Assembly (NCBI GenBank): GCA_035541875.1
Contig: DATKML010000029.1
Span: forward strand, 111,794 to 175,793
Source of the DNA: JAJPHI01 sp035541875
GTDB taxonomy: Bacteria > Desulfobacterota > Binatia > Binatales > Binataceae
Reading direction: 5' to 3'
Length of the DNA: 64,000 bases
The notes beneath the pieces are model-generated. The model did not search any database, was not told the origin of the DNA, and saw nothing but the letters and a program-made list of their open reading frames with translations. The translations under genes were made by a program, and so were the position numbers. Positions within the stretch are counted from its first letter, which is position 1, and the number at the start of each line of letters is the position of its first letter. Below, one piece after another: positions 44,957-54,129 of the stretch.

Positions 44957-46159
44957 TTACGCGGCGGTCTGCGCCAGCTTCAGCACGGCCTTGAGCAGCA
45001 AACTGGCCGGCATGATCGTCAGGATGAGCGGTAACCCCGGCAGAATACCGGGGACAATCATGCTCATCAGATCGCCCAGCTCGATTGGCACCGGGCGAAT
45101 TTCGCGCACGACCTGAAAGCTGCTTTCCAACGCCGCTTGCGATTGAAGGTCGCCGGTGCCGAGCAGTCGCTCATCTCTCGAGGCTGCAGATTCCAACCAT
45201 TTTGACTGGAAGGCCTGGTTGTAGGAGCTCGCAAGCTCGCCATATTGGTGGAGACCGTTTTCCTTTAGCGCCAGCAATTTAGGTGTGAAGACCAGCAACG
45301 GACTGGCGAAGAAGAGCATGAGGACGACGATCAGGACAGCGAAGCCATACTGGTAGTCGGCCAGCTTTTCGCCATCGAACAGGATGCGATTAGCAAGGGT
45401 CGCTGAGGCTACGGAGCTGACGGCGAAAAGGAGCACGCCGAAAGCGGGTAGGCTTTGGCTGAGGAAGCCGAGGCCACCCGCGCGATCAGGGTGGGTAGGC
45501 ACCAGCGCCAGGTCGAGCTTTGCCAACGCACGAAGGCATCGGAACCATAAAAGCAAACGATAGAGCCAACGATATACCAGAAACTGAAAGACCGGGATTA
45601 CTATCAAAACGTACCAGTAACCAGCCAGCGACAGTCCTGCCGACTCAGGTCGGAACCAGGTGCTGCCTGCCTGGAACGGGGCCTTGAAAACGACGAGAAA
45701 GCTCCCCAAGTAAACGATGAGCAGAATTACAATCTCTGCAATCTTGGAGTCACGTCGACGCAAGGTATCGGCAAAAATCTCATCGAATCGATCCAGATCT
45801 TTCTCTCGAACCAGATGGGTGGTTAGAAAACGACCGGCCGCGGTTCGCGTGCTACTGCCTACTGGAATCTCAGCGATAATGAGCAGCGGAATTGCTATCA
45901 AGGAGCGCACCTGAGCCGCAATATCGTGGAAAAACGGGATTTTTGGGCCATTCAGCGCGACACCCTCGACCAGCGATAGGACTAACAACGGCACCCAGCT
46001 AATAAGAGCAAGCATGATCCCGGACCAAATCAGATTCGAGGCGCCGCTTAGGTTCCCATCGGCCTTCTTTCGATGGAGACGAGCAAGCAACGCGGCGCCC
46101 GGGCCGCCCTCGACGACTGCATGAGGTGAGGCACTCACAATCGATTCTGCTGGATCCAT
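44957..46159 (-). CDS. Multi-pass membrane protein, unknown function
   Basis: This 400-residue protein has about six to seven membrane segments, including IMLALISWVPLLVLSLVEG, VRSLIAIPLLIIAEIPVG, IAEIVILLIVYLGSFLVVF, WYVLIVIPVFQFLVYRWLY, FAVLIVVLMLFFASPLLVF and a C-terminal hydrophobic pair. A conserved-looking PTHPDRAGGLGFL loop lies after the fourth segment. I do not recognise a named family. It is divergent from the DUF2092 operon, with 262 bases between starts. Confidence 0.75.
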   Translation of the reverse strand: MDPAESIVSASPHAVVEGGPGAALLARLHRKKADGNLSGASNLIWSGIMLALISWVPLLVLSLVEGVALNGPKIPFFHDIAAQVRSLIAIPLLIIAEIPVGSSTRTAAGRFLTTHLVREKDLDRFDEIFADTLRRRDSKIAEIVILLIVYLGSFLVVFKAPFQAGSTWFRPESAGLSLAGYWYVLIVIPVFQFLVYRWLYRLLLWFRCLRALAKLDLALVPTHPDRAGGLGFLSQSLPAFGVLLFAVSSVASATLANRILFDGEKLADYQYGFAVLIVVLMLFFASPLLVFTPKLLALKENGLHQYGELASSYNQAFQSKWLESAASRDERLLGTGDLQSQAALESSFQVVREIRPVPIELGDLMSMIVPGILPGLPLILTIMPASLLLKAVLKLAQTAA

Positions 46160-46421
46160 TGTCGCGAAAAGCTAATAAACCTTAGGTCGTCGATAAATCG
46201 TCTAGCGGAATCCGATATCCAACGGAAGCAGGCGGATAATAGCCGTTTGTCCGAAGAAAAACTACCGCGGGTGAGCGCAGGCGACATATCATTTGCCTCG
46301 CTCCCGCAATTCGCTTAACTTACCCAGCCGACACTGAAGAGATGCAAGCAGCGCGTTGCCACCTAGCTAACTGATCTGAGCACCTACCTGATCCACCGAT
46401 TTCAAAGGAGAGAATTTACCG

Positions 46422-47186
46422 ATGAGACCTAACCGCAGCGCAATCCTGGGGCTGTGCGCACTGGTATGTGTGCCATCGATCGCGATAGCTGCCGGCGGTA
46501 CGCCCCCCGCGATCGAGCCCAAAGTGGGAGAGGTACTTGAGAGTGCCTGCTCCTTGTTGTCGTCAGCAGACAGTCTCAGCTATCACGCGGAGATAACCTT
46601 CGATTCGGTCCTGCCGTCGTTGGTGAAGCTTCAATACGCCGGCGCGATGGATGTCGAGATTCAGCGACCGAACCGGCTGGCGATCAGCTATCAGAGCGAT
46701 CTGGGCGCCAAGAAGGTCTGGTATAACGGCAAGACCGTAACGATCCTGGACCCGGCCCATAACGTCTATGCGACCTATGACGCGCCGGACACGATTGATG
46801 CGATGCTCAAGCAGGCCAATGAGGAGAAGAATCTGACGATTCCGCTGTCCGGATTCGACGTGAGCGATCCATGCGCGAAGGTGCACGGTGCGGTTATCCG
46901 CAGTAAGTACGTCGGCCTGAACGATGCTGCGGGCGTTGACAGCGACCATCTGGCCTTCGTTCAGAAAGAAGGAAATTGGCAGCTGTGGGTCGAGCACGGC
47001 AAAAAAGCCTTGCCTCGCAAGATCGTGATCACCTATCCGCAATTACCCACGCAGCCGCAGTGGGAAGCGGTACTGTCAAAATGGACCTTCGACCAGACCT
47101 TTCCCAAGGGTACCTTCGAACCGAAGATTCCCAGCGGAGCTATAAAGACGTCCTTCGTCGAAATGAAAAAGGAGGAAGCAAAATGA
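46422..47186 (+). CDS. Exported DUF2092 protein
   Basis: AAAGGAGAGAATTTACCG precedes the ATG. The 254-residue protein has a signal peptide ending at IAIAA (about residue 24). It contains VKLQYAGAMDVEIQRPNRLAI, KVWYNGKTVTILDPAHNVYAT and WQLWVEHGKKALPRKIVITYP. That pattern (RP.RL ... YDGKT.TL.DP... LPRK) is typical of DUF2092, which resembles LolA/LppX-like lipid-binding folds. Its stop overlaps the next ATG (ATGA). First gene of the plus-strand exported operon. Confidence 0.87.
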   Translation: MRPNRSAILGLCALVCVPSIAIAAGGTPPAIEPKVGEVLESACSLLSSADSLSYHAEITFDSVLPSLVKLQYAGAMDVEIQRPNRLAISYQSDLGAKKVWYNGKTVTILDPAHNVYATYDAPDTIDAMLKQANEEKNLTIPLSGFDVSDPCAKVHGAVIRSKYVGLNDAAGVDSDHLAFVQKEGNWQLWVEHGKKALPRKIVITYPQLPTQPQWEAVLSKWTFDQTFPKGTFEPKIPSGAIKTSFVEMKKEEAK

Positions 47187-48277
47187 TTAAGCCAAAGAGT
47201 TTCAAGCTCGTTTTAGCGGGACTCCTGGCCGCGAGTGCTTTGACTGTGAACGGTCCCGCCCACGCTCGCTTCGGCGGTGGAGGCGGCGGCGGTTTTGGCG
47301 GAGGGAATAACCGCTTTGGCGGTGGTGGCGGTGGTAATGCCGGGTTTCACTTCGGGGGCGACGGCTTCGGTGGTGGCGACCCGAGTCACAACTCATTCGG
47401 TCAAAGCGGCGGTAGCAGCCAGAACCATCATGCTTACGCTGCCAGTTCCTACAGCAGCAGCGACAAATCCTCGGGATCAAGCTACAGCGGTAGCTCCTCC
47501 GACAAATCGTCGAGCGGCAGCAGCTCCTACTCGGGATCGAGCTCAAGCTCCAGCTCGAACAGCGAACATCCTAATCAGGAATCGGCCCAATCGTACCAGC
47601 AGTTCAATCAGGAGCATCCAAATTCGAACGTAAGTTACAAGCAGTACAATCAGGCCAATACCGACTACAATCAGTATCAGAGCGAGCATCCGAGCAGTAC
47701 GACCAGCACTACTTCCAACGCGAACAATACCTACAATTCGACGACCTATAACTCGAGTTCTTACCCCTCGGGTAACGCCGAGCATCCTTACGGGACGAAT
47801 CCTCAGCAGGCCGCTTACAACTATAATCAGCAGCGCTACAACGAGGCCGAGTCGCTGCAACAACAGCAATGGCAGGACGAGCACGAGGCCGAAAACCAGC
47901 GCTACAACGCCAACATGAGCTACATGAATACGGCGCAGAATAATGGCTGGGAGCCTTACGGTGGATGCTGCTCGGGAGGTTCCTCCGGCGGGTCAGAGGC
48001 TGGGGCCGCAGCGCTCGGCATGGTCGGCGGTATGGCGGTCGGCGCCGCGATGGAATCGGCCGCGCAGCCGAAGCAGCCTACCACCGTTATCGAGCAAGTA
48101 GGCGTTCCGGCGCCTGTGCCTGGTGCTCCTTTGCCGATCGGATCGACCGTTCCCGTGTTGCCGCCGGGAGCCAGCGCGACGCAAATCAACGGTCAGTACT
48201 ACTATTACTCGAACGGTAACTACTACAAGCCAGTCTTTAGTGGTGGCCAGGTCGTATACGTCGTAACCGCTATTTAA
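47183..48277 (+). CDS. Secreted low-complexity N/Q/S/G-rich protein with C-terminal DUF6515-like domain
   Basis: The ATG at 47183 overlaps the DUF2092 stop and has GGAGG upstream; it gives 364 residues (the open frame further upstream is a shadow of DUF2092). After the signal peptide (to NGPAHA) come Gly-rich (about 30-75), Ser-rich (85-135) and Asn/Gln/Tyr-rich tracts. The EHP tripeptide recurs four times (SEHPNQ, QEHPNS, SEHPSS, AEHPYG). The Gly-rich GGMAVGAAME segment follows. The C-terminal module runs from PIGSTVPVLPPGA to VVYVV and contains QYYYYSNGNYYKPVF. It is probably exported or surface-attached. Confidence 0.8.
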   Translation: MIKPKSFKLVLAGLLAASALTVNGPAHARFGGGGGGGFGGGNNRFGGGGGGNAGFHFGGDGFGGGDPSHNSFGQSGGSSQNHHAYAASSYSSSDKSSGSSYSGSSSDKSSSGSSSYSGSSSSSSSNSEHPNQESAQSYQQFNQEHPNSNVSYKQYNQANTDYNQYQSEHPSSTTSTTSNANNTYNSTTYNSSSYPSGNAEHPYGTNPQQAAYNYNQQRYNEAESLQQQQWQDEHEAENQRYNANMSYMNTAQNNGWEPYGGCCSGGSSGGSEAGAAALGMVGGMAVGAAMESAAQPKQPTTVIEQVGVPAPVPGAPLPIGSTVPVLPPGASATQINGQYYYYSNGNYYKPVFSGGQVVYVVTAI

Positions 48278-48305
48278 ATAATCGTCTTAAGAAAGGGATA
48301 ACCTC

Positions 48306-48587
48306 ATGAAGAAGCTAGCTTTTGGTATCGCCACTTTTGCGCTTTTCGCCACCCAGGCTGGAGCGCAGCAGTTCCCAATCCTCGACCGAGTCGCAAACAA
48401 GGTTGTGCAGAAATATCAGCACGAATCGTGCGCGGATATCATGGCGCAACGCGATCAGCCGAAATCGCAGGAAGAGCAAAATGTAATTCAGCTTCTTCAT
48501 AGCGATCCGGCGATGCGCCAGGAGTTTATCAGCCGCGTCGCGGCTCCGATCGCGAACAAGCTGTTCGAATGCCACATGATCCCCTGA
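48306..48587 (+). CDS. Small secreted protein with two cysteines
   Basis: A 93-residue protein with AAAGGG upstream and a signal peptide ending near TQAGA (about residue 20). The mature part is helical, with ADIMAQRDQPKSQEEQNVIQLL, and has one Cys near the start (HESCADIM) and one near the end (LFECHMIP), which could form a disulfide. No family recognised. It lies 28 bases after the low-complexity gene. Confidence 0.75.
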   Translation: MKKLAFGIATFALFATQAGAQQFPILDRVANKVVQKYQHESCADIMAQRDQPKSQEEQNVIQLLHSDPAMRQEFISRVAAPIANKLFECHMIP

Positions 48588-48598
48588 GGGCGAGCTTG

Positions 48599-49006
48599 AT
48601 GCCTAAGTCACGTCTAACTAAACCGATCGGAGCCCTATTCCTTCTCGCTTCGGCTTTTTCGGCCGGATGCGCGGAATCGAATACTGATCGCGCTAACCGG
48701 ATGGGCAAGCTGCTGATGGAATCGGGCTTCCGAGCGGTAAACGCCGATACCCCGAAACGGATGGAGAAGCTGGGAGAGTTACCTCCACTGAAGCTTACTG
48801 CCGGGATGCACAAGGGTAAGCCCGCTTACTGGATGGCGGACCCCTATGCCTGCCAATGCCTCTGGGTAGGCGGTCAGCATGCGTATAGCGAGTATCGGCA
48901 GCTGAAGAATATCGAGCCGGTCGAGGCTAACTCACCGGCGTATGCGGATTTCCGCTATGACGAGTTTGTCGGCAATCCGGGCAATGAGACCTTTCTGGGC
49001 GACTGA
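48599..49006 (+). CDS. Small lipoprotein, unknown function
   Basis: Start 48599 (MPKSRLTKP) follows GAGGGCGAGCTTG and gives 135 residues. The lipobox FSAGC places the lipidated Cys near residue 24. The mature part carries ADPYACQCLWVGGQHAYSEY, with a CxC pair. No family recognised. It starts 11 bases after the previous gene and precedes the arylsulfatase, so it is likely cotranscribed. Confidence 0.75.
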   Translation: MPKSRLTKPIGALFLLASAFSAGCAESNTDRANRMGKLLMESGFRAVNADTPKRMEKLGELPPLKLTAGMHKGKPAYWMADPYACQCLWVGGQHAYSEYRQLKNIEPVEANSPAYADFRYDEFVGNPGNETFLGD

Positions 49007-49084
49007 TCGTTTCCAACTATAAGAGCGCGGCGAATCTTAAGAGCCGGATCAGGTTTAAGCCTTTTGCACCCACGAGGAAAATTG

Positions 49085-51625
49085 ATGAAGCGAGGCATCT
49101 GGAAAATAGGTGTTACCTGTTTAGTCGGCGCTGTAGTCGCTGTATTTGCGATGGCAGTCGGCCGCGCCAGGGCGCAGACACAGCTTCAGCCGCAGGTAAC
49201 GGGAAAATTGGGTGCGCCCGATGCGACCTACTTCCCGAACTCGAAGGTTTTGCCCGCTCCGATGCCGAAGTTCGGCGGAGTTATCAAGCGCAACGCTCTA
49301 CAATCGACGCCTTGGTGGCCGCCCCGAGTTGTTCCGCCCAAGGGCGCTCCGAACATCCTCCTGATCATGACGGACGACACCGGGTTCGGTGCCGGCAGCA
49401 CGTTCGGCGGTGTTATCCCGATGCCAACGCTCGATCGTCTGGCGAAGATGGGGCTGCGCTATACGAACATGAATTCGACGGCGCTCTGTTCGCCATCACG
49501 CGCCGCGATTATCACTGGCCGGAATCATCACTCGGCAGGTTTTGGTGTAGTCACCGAGCAGGCGACCGGGTTTCCCGGCTATGACGGGATTATCCAGAAG
49601 AATACCGCAACCATCGGTCAGATCCTCAAGGAGAACGGCTACTCGACCTCATGGTTCGGCAAGGATCACAACACACCCAGCTTTGAGGCAAGCCAGGCGG
49701 GTCCCTTCGATCGATGGCCGACAGGAATGGGATTCGACTATTTTTACGGCTTCGTCGGCGGTGACACAAATCAGTGGCAGCCGAACCTGTTCCGAAATAC
49801 CACGCCGATCTATCCCTTCGAGGGACACCCGGGTTGGAATCTGATGACCGCGATGGCCGACGATGCGATCGGATGGATGAACCAACTCAACTCGGTGGCG
49901 CCGGATAAGCCCTTTTTTCTTTACTACGTGCCGGGAGCCACGCACGCTCCGCACCATCCGACGCCTGAGTGGATCAAGAAGATCAGCGATATGCATCTGT
50001 TCGATAAGGGATGGAACGCGCTTCGCGATCAGATCTTTGATAATCAGAAGAAGCTAGGCGTAATCCCGGCCGATGCGAAACTCACCCCTTGGCCCGAGAA
50101 GCTGCTTAAGAACTGGGATCAGTTAACCGATGACGAAAAGAAGTTGTTCATCCGGCAGGCCGATGTTTACGCAGCTTATCTAGCATACGCCGACGATGAG
50201 ATAGGTCGCGTGATCCAGGCTGTCGAGGAGATGGGTAAACTCGACAATACGATCATCATCTACGTGGTCGGTGACAATGGCAGCAGCGCAGAGGGCGGCT
50301 TGAATGGCACGCCCAGCGAAGTTGCGGCGCTTAACGGCGTAAACGTTCCGGTCGAGGATCAGCTGAAGTACTTCTATGATGCCTGGGGCTCCGATCTGAC
50401 TTATCCCCATATGGCGATCGGCTGGACCTGGGCTTTCGACACGCCATTCTCATGGACCAAGCAGATCGCTTCTCACTTTGGTGGTGTGCGGCAGGGAACG
50501 GTCGTGGCTTGGCCGGGACATATTAAGGATCAGGGCGGAATTCGTAATCAATTCACGCATTTGATTGATATTGTGCCAACCCTTCTAGAGGCTACGGGTA
50601 TTCCGCAACCAACCGAGGTGGATGGCGTGATGCAGAAGCCAATCGAAGGGACAAGCTTTGCGTATACGTTCGACAAAGCAAACGCAGAGGCCCCGTCGCG
50701 GCATCATACGCAGTACTTCGAGATGATGGCGGATCGAGCTATCTATCACGACGGTTGGATCGCGAGTACGAAGGTGATTCGGCCACCGTGGGATGTGATT
50801 GGTGCGGTAAATCCGGATCCGGCTAACAATGTTACGTGGGAGTTGTACGACGTATCGAAGGATTGGACGCAGTTCGAAGACGTTGCGTCTAAGTATCCCG
50901 ACAAGCTGAAAGAGCTACAGAATCTATTCTGGCAGGAAGCCCAGAAATATCAGGTGCTGCCGCTGGACGCATCTGTTGCGACACGTGTGGTCGTCCCCAA
51001 GCCGAGTCTTGCGGCTGGAAGAATCGTCTTCACCTACAAAGGCAAAGTGACAGGGATTCCTTACGGCGATGCTCCAAGCCTGCTGAACACGTCATACAAA
51101 ATCACGGCTGACATCGAGGTTCCGCAGGGTGGCGCCGAAGGCGTAATCAATACGAACGGCGGTCGGTTTGGCGGCTACAGCCTCTTCTTGCTCAAGGGCA
51201 AACCAGTATTCGTGTGGAATCTGCTTGGACTGAAGCAGGTGCGGTGGGAATCTCCCGACGCGCTGCCGCCCGGCAAACATACAATCGAGTTTGACTTCAA
51301 GTACAACGGTCTTGGTTTTGCGACTTTGGCCTTCAACAACATAAGCGGAATCGGTCAGGGTGGAACCGGCGTGCTCAAGGTGGATGACAAAGAGGTCTCG
51401 ACGCAGACAATGGAGCATACGATTCCGATCATCATGCAATTCGATGAGACCTTTGATGTCGGCGCCGACACCGAGACTTCAGCGGCCTTTAATGATTATC
51501 AAGTCCCGTTTGCGTTCACCGGCACGCTCGACAAACTGACGATAGCGATCGACCGGCCCCAGTTGACTCCTGAAGATATTAAGAAGCTGCAGACTGGAGA
51601 GCAGGCTGCTCAAGACCAGCGGTAG
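49085..51625 (+). CDS. Exported arylsulfatase
   Basis: Starting at MKRGIWKIG (49085, CACGAGGAAAATTG upstream) gives 846 residues, longer than simple sulfatases because of a C-terminal beta-rich domain of about 190 residues. The signal peptide ends near ARAQ. The catalytic core has NILLIMTDDTG (metal Asp pair) and the CxPSR motif in STALCSPSRAAIITGR. Cys135 would be converted to formylglycine by a generating enzyme not seen here. YVVGDNGSSAEGG is another metal-site segment. It hydrolyses sulfate esters in the periplasm; substrate unknown. A terminator follows. Confidence 0.95.
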   Translation: MKRGIWKIGVTCLVGAVVAVFAMAVGRARAQTQLQPQVTGKLGAPDATYFPNSKVLPAPMPKFGGVIKRNALQSTPWWPPRVVPPKGAPNILLIMTDDTGFGAGSTFGGVIPMPTLDRLAKMGLRYTNMNSTALCSPSRAAIITGRNHHSAGFGVVTEQATGFPGYDGIIQKNTATIGQILKENGYSTSWFGKDHNTPSFEASQAGPFDRWPTGMGFDYFYGFVGGDTNQWQPNLFRNTTPIYPFEGHPGWNLMTAMADDAIGWMNQLNSVAPDKPFFLYYVPGATHAPHHPTPEWIKKISDMHLFDKGWNALRDQIFDNQKKLGVIPADAKLTPWPEKLLKNWDQLTDDEKKLFIRQADVYAAYLAYADDEIGRVIQAVEEMGKLDNTIIIYVVGDNGSSAEGGLNGTPSEVAALNGVNVPVEDQLKYFYDAWGSDLTYPHMAIGWTWAFDTPFSWTKQIASHFGGVRQGTVVAWPGHIKDQGGIRNQFTHLIDIVPTLLEATGIPQPTEVDGVMQKPIEGTSFAYTFDKANAEAPSRHHTQYFEMMADRAIYHDGWIASTKVIRPPWDVIGAVNPDPANNVTWELYDVSKDWTQFEDVASKYPDKLKELQNLFWQEAQKYQVLPLDASVATRVVVPKPSLAAGRIVFTYKGKVTGIPYGDAPSLLNTSYKITADIEVPQGGAEGVINTNGGRFGGYSLFLLKGKPVFVWNLLGLKQVRWESPDALPPGKHTIEFDFKYNGLGFATLAFNNISGIGQGGTGVLKVDDKEVSTQTMEHTIPIIMQFDETFDVGADTETSAAFNDYQVPFAFTGTLDKLTIAIDRPQLTPEDIKKLQTGEQAAQDQR

Positions 51626-51640
51626 CGCTGCGGACCTTAC

Positions 51641-51672
51641 GGCCGGCCAGATACTCACTGGCCGGCCTTTTT
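51641..51672 (+). terminator. Terminator of the DUF2092-arylsulfatase operon
   Basis: Ten-bp stem GGCCGGCCAG / CTGGCCGGCC with a 7-base loop, followed by five T, 15 bases after the arylsulfatase stop. Confidence 0.92.
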
Positions 51673-51703
51673 CCTTCTGCCGGCGGGTGCTCTCCTTCTG
51701 ATC

Positions 51704-53995
51704 ATGCGGCTGCAATTCCAAAAGGTCGCATTAGCTCTGGCCCTAATCTTGGCTGTCGCCGCCGTCGGGCTGATCTTTCGTCCCATCGTGGCGAAGTCAG
51801 CGTCTGCCGCATCCGACGACATCAAAGTTAAATCGCCTCCGACTTTTGTAGGGGCGGGGGCCTGCGCCACCTGCCATCCAGCGGAGATGAAAGCGTGGAC
51901 GGGTTCCCATCATCAGTTGGCGATGCTCCCCGCTGACGAGCACTCCGTTCTGGGGGACTTCACCGGAGCACAGGTCAAGAACGGTGATACAGTAACGATC
52001 TTCTTTCGCCTTCAAGGCAAGTTCATGGTTCGAACCGATGGGCCCGACGGAAAGCTGCATGACTACGCAATCAAATACACCTTCGGTGTGTCACCGCTGC
52101 AGCAATACCTGATTGAAATGCCGGGTGGACGACTTCAAGCTCTCGGTATCGCATGGGACAGTCGACCGCGAGCGAGGGGAGGGCAGAAGTGGTTCGCGCT
52201 CTATCCCGAGCGCAAGATTACTTCCAGCGATCCGTTGCACTGGACCGGTATCGACCAGAACTGGAACTACATGTGCGCCGATTGTCATTCGACGAACCTG
52301 CGCAAGAACTACAACGATAAGCAGCACACATATGCGACTACGTATTCAGAAGTCGATGTAGCTTGCGAGGCCTGCCATGGTCCAGGTGCGCGTCATGTCG
52401 CATGGGCTCAGCAAAAGAGCCGAGATGCTGATAATCGCGATGATGGTCTGACGATCAATCTAAATGAGCACAAGACGGCAGCATGGCGTATCGATCCGGT
52501 GACGAGTAATGGGCGTCGCGCCAACCCGCGAACCTCCGAGTATGAGATTCAGATGTGTGCGCGATGTCATTCGAGGCGCAGTAGCATCCACGAGGATTAC
52601 GTCCACGGCCAACCGGTCGGTGATGACTATCGTGTGTCACTGCTCGATGAGAATCTCTACTTCCCTGACGGGCAGATTAAAGGTGAGGTGTACGAATACG
52701 GATCCTTTATCCAGAGTAGAATGTTTCACGCTGGGGTGACCTGTTCAGATTGTCATGAGCCGCACAACCTGAAACTTCGTGCCGAAGGAAATCAGGTGTG
52801 CCTGCAGTGCCACGCGGCGGGTAAATACGATAATCCTTCGCATCACTTTCATAAGTCCGGCTCGCAGGGCGCTTTGTGTGCCAATTGCCACATGCCCGAG
52901 CGGACGTACATGCTGATTGATCGGCGACGCGATCACAGTATTCGGATTCCGCGACCGGATCTGAGCGTATCAATCGGTGTGCCTAACGCCTGCAACAATT
53001 GCCATACCGGCAAGAGTGCGAAGTGGGCTGCAGAACAGCTGCAAAAGCGTCATTCGAAGCCCGGTGGATTTCAGGCATACGGCGTAGCTTTACACGCGGC
53101 AGAGCTCGGAGAGCCCGGGGCTGTGTCGTCGCTGATAAAGCTTGTCTCCGACACCCATAATCCCACGATAGCTCGGGCAACAGCGATCGAGCGACTTGAT
53201 AGTGGATCATTACCAGACTCGTTCATCCAACAGATCCTTGCCGATCCGTCACCCCTGGTGAGGCGAGCGATAGCGCGGAGTTTTGCCAACTCGCAGACGA
53301 CAGATGCGATCCGAGTCATCGGACCTCTGCTGAGTGATCCAGTTCGTGCGGTACGAATCGAGACTGCGTCGGCGCTTGCCGGTGTTCCGACGCCTGAGTC
53401 GCCTGATTTGGCTAAGGCGCTGCAGAATGCGACGACCGAATATATTGCGGCCCAGCGATTGAATAGCGACCGACCTGAGGCTCACCTGAATCTTGCGACT
53501 CTTTACTTGCGCACGAAGGAGCCCAATCGGGCGGTCGTCGAACTTCAAGAAGCATTAGGGATAGATCCGGCGTTTGCACCGGCCGCGATCAATCTCGCCG
53601 ACCTTTACCGTGGGATGAACAACGAAATCGCCGCCGACCAAGTACTGCGGGAGGCGCTTAAGCATGAGCATGAAGATCCCGCGCTCCAATATGCTTTGGG
53701 GCTCTCGCTGGTGCGCCGCCACCAGCGGGCCGAGGCTATCGCGCATCTGGCTGAGGCGGACCGTCTTGCACCGGGCGACTCGCAGTATGGCTACACCTAT
53801 GCGATCGCGCTGAGTGAAACGGGAAAGGAAGTCGCGGCAATCGGGGTGCTAAAGGAAGTGCTGCGGAAGAATCCTTATGATCGGCAATCGTTGGAACTGA
53901 TGGTGTCGCTCTGCCAAAAGGCTCAGCCAAGCGGGGATGAAGCCGCGCCGTATTTGCAACGGCTTAAAGAATTCGAACAGTCATCGCACCCCTGA
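51704..53995 (+). CDS. Octaheme c-type cytochrome fused to HEAT/TPR repeats
   Basis: A 763-residue protein with a signal anchor at residues 8-28. Eight CxxCH haem sites follow, in order: CATCH, CADCH, CEACH, CARCH, CSDCH, CLQCH, CANCH and CNNCH, all within the first 435 residues. The C-terminal part has HEAT-like repeats (SLIKLVSDTHNPTIARATAI, IGPLLSDPVRAVRIETASAL) and then TPRs (AHLNLATLYLRTKEPNRAVV, AINLADLYRGMNNEIAADQV). This matches cytochrome c554-like multihaem proteins with TPR tails. It is likely periplasmic and electron-carrying. Partner and substrate are unknown. Confidence 0.92.
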   Translation: MRLQFQKVALALALILAVAAVGLIFRPIVAKSASAASDDIKVKSPPTFVGAGACATCHPAEMKAWTGSHHQLAMLPADEHSVLGDFTGAQVKNGDTVTIFFRLQGKFMVRTDGPDGKLHDYAIKYTFGVSPLQQYLIEMPGGRLQALGIAWDSRPRARGGQKWFALYPERKITSSDPLHWTGIDQNWNYMCADCHSTNLRKNYNDKQHTYATTYSEVDVACEACHGPGARHVAWAQQKSRDADNRDDGLTINLNEHKTAAWRIDPVTSNGRRANPRTSEYEIQMCARCHSRRSSIHEDYVHGQPVGDDYRVSLLDENLYFPDGQIKGEVYEYGSFIQSRMFHAGVTCSDCHEPHNLKLRAEGNQVCLQCHAAGKYDNPSHHFHKSGSQGALCANCHMPERTYMLIDRRRDHSIRIPRPDLSVSIGVPNACNNCHTGKSAKWAAEQLQKRHSKPGGFQAYGVALHAAELGEPGAVSSLIKLVSDTHNPTIARATAIERLDSGSLPDSFIQQILADPSPLVRRAIARSFANSQTTDAIRVIGPLLSDPVRAVRIETASALAGVPTPESPDLAKALQNATTEYIAAQRLNSDRPEAHLNLATLYLRTKEPNRAVVELQEALGIDPAFAPAAINLADLYRGMNNEIAADQVLREALKHEHEDPALQYALGLSLVRRHQRAEAIAHLAEADRLAPGDSQYGYTYAIALSETGKEVAAIGVLKEVLRKNPYDRQSLELMVSLCQKAQPSGDEAAPYLQRLKEFEQSSHP

Positions 53996-54129
53996 GGGAG
54001 CGACTAATCATCGGACATTCTTAGCCGGCAATGCGCAACCGACATCGTTCGATGCCGGATTTGATCGAACGTCTAATTGGACAACCTGATTGCTCAAAGA
54101 CCCGATGATAATCCCTCCGCCTTCCGCAA

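Noticed and set aside
47270..47560. Gly/Ser-codon repeats as a CRISPR or satellite array
   Set aside because: Irregular units encoding low-complexity protein; no fixed spacer and repeat structure.
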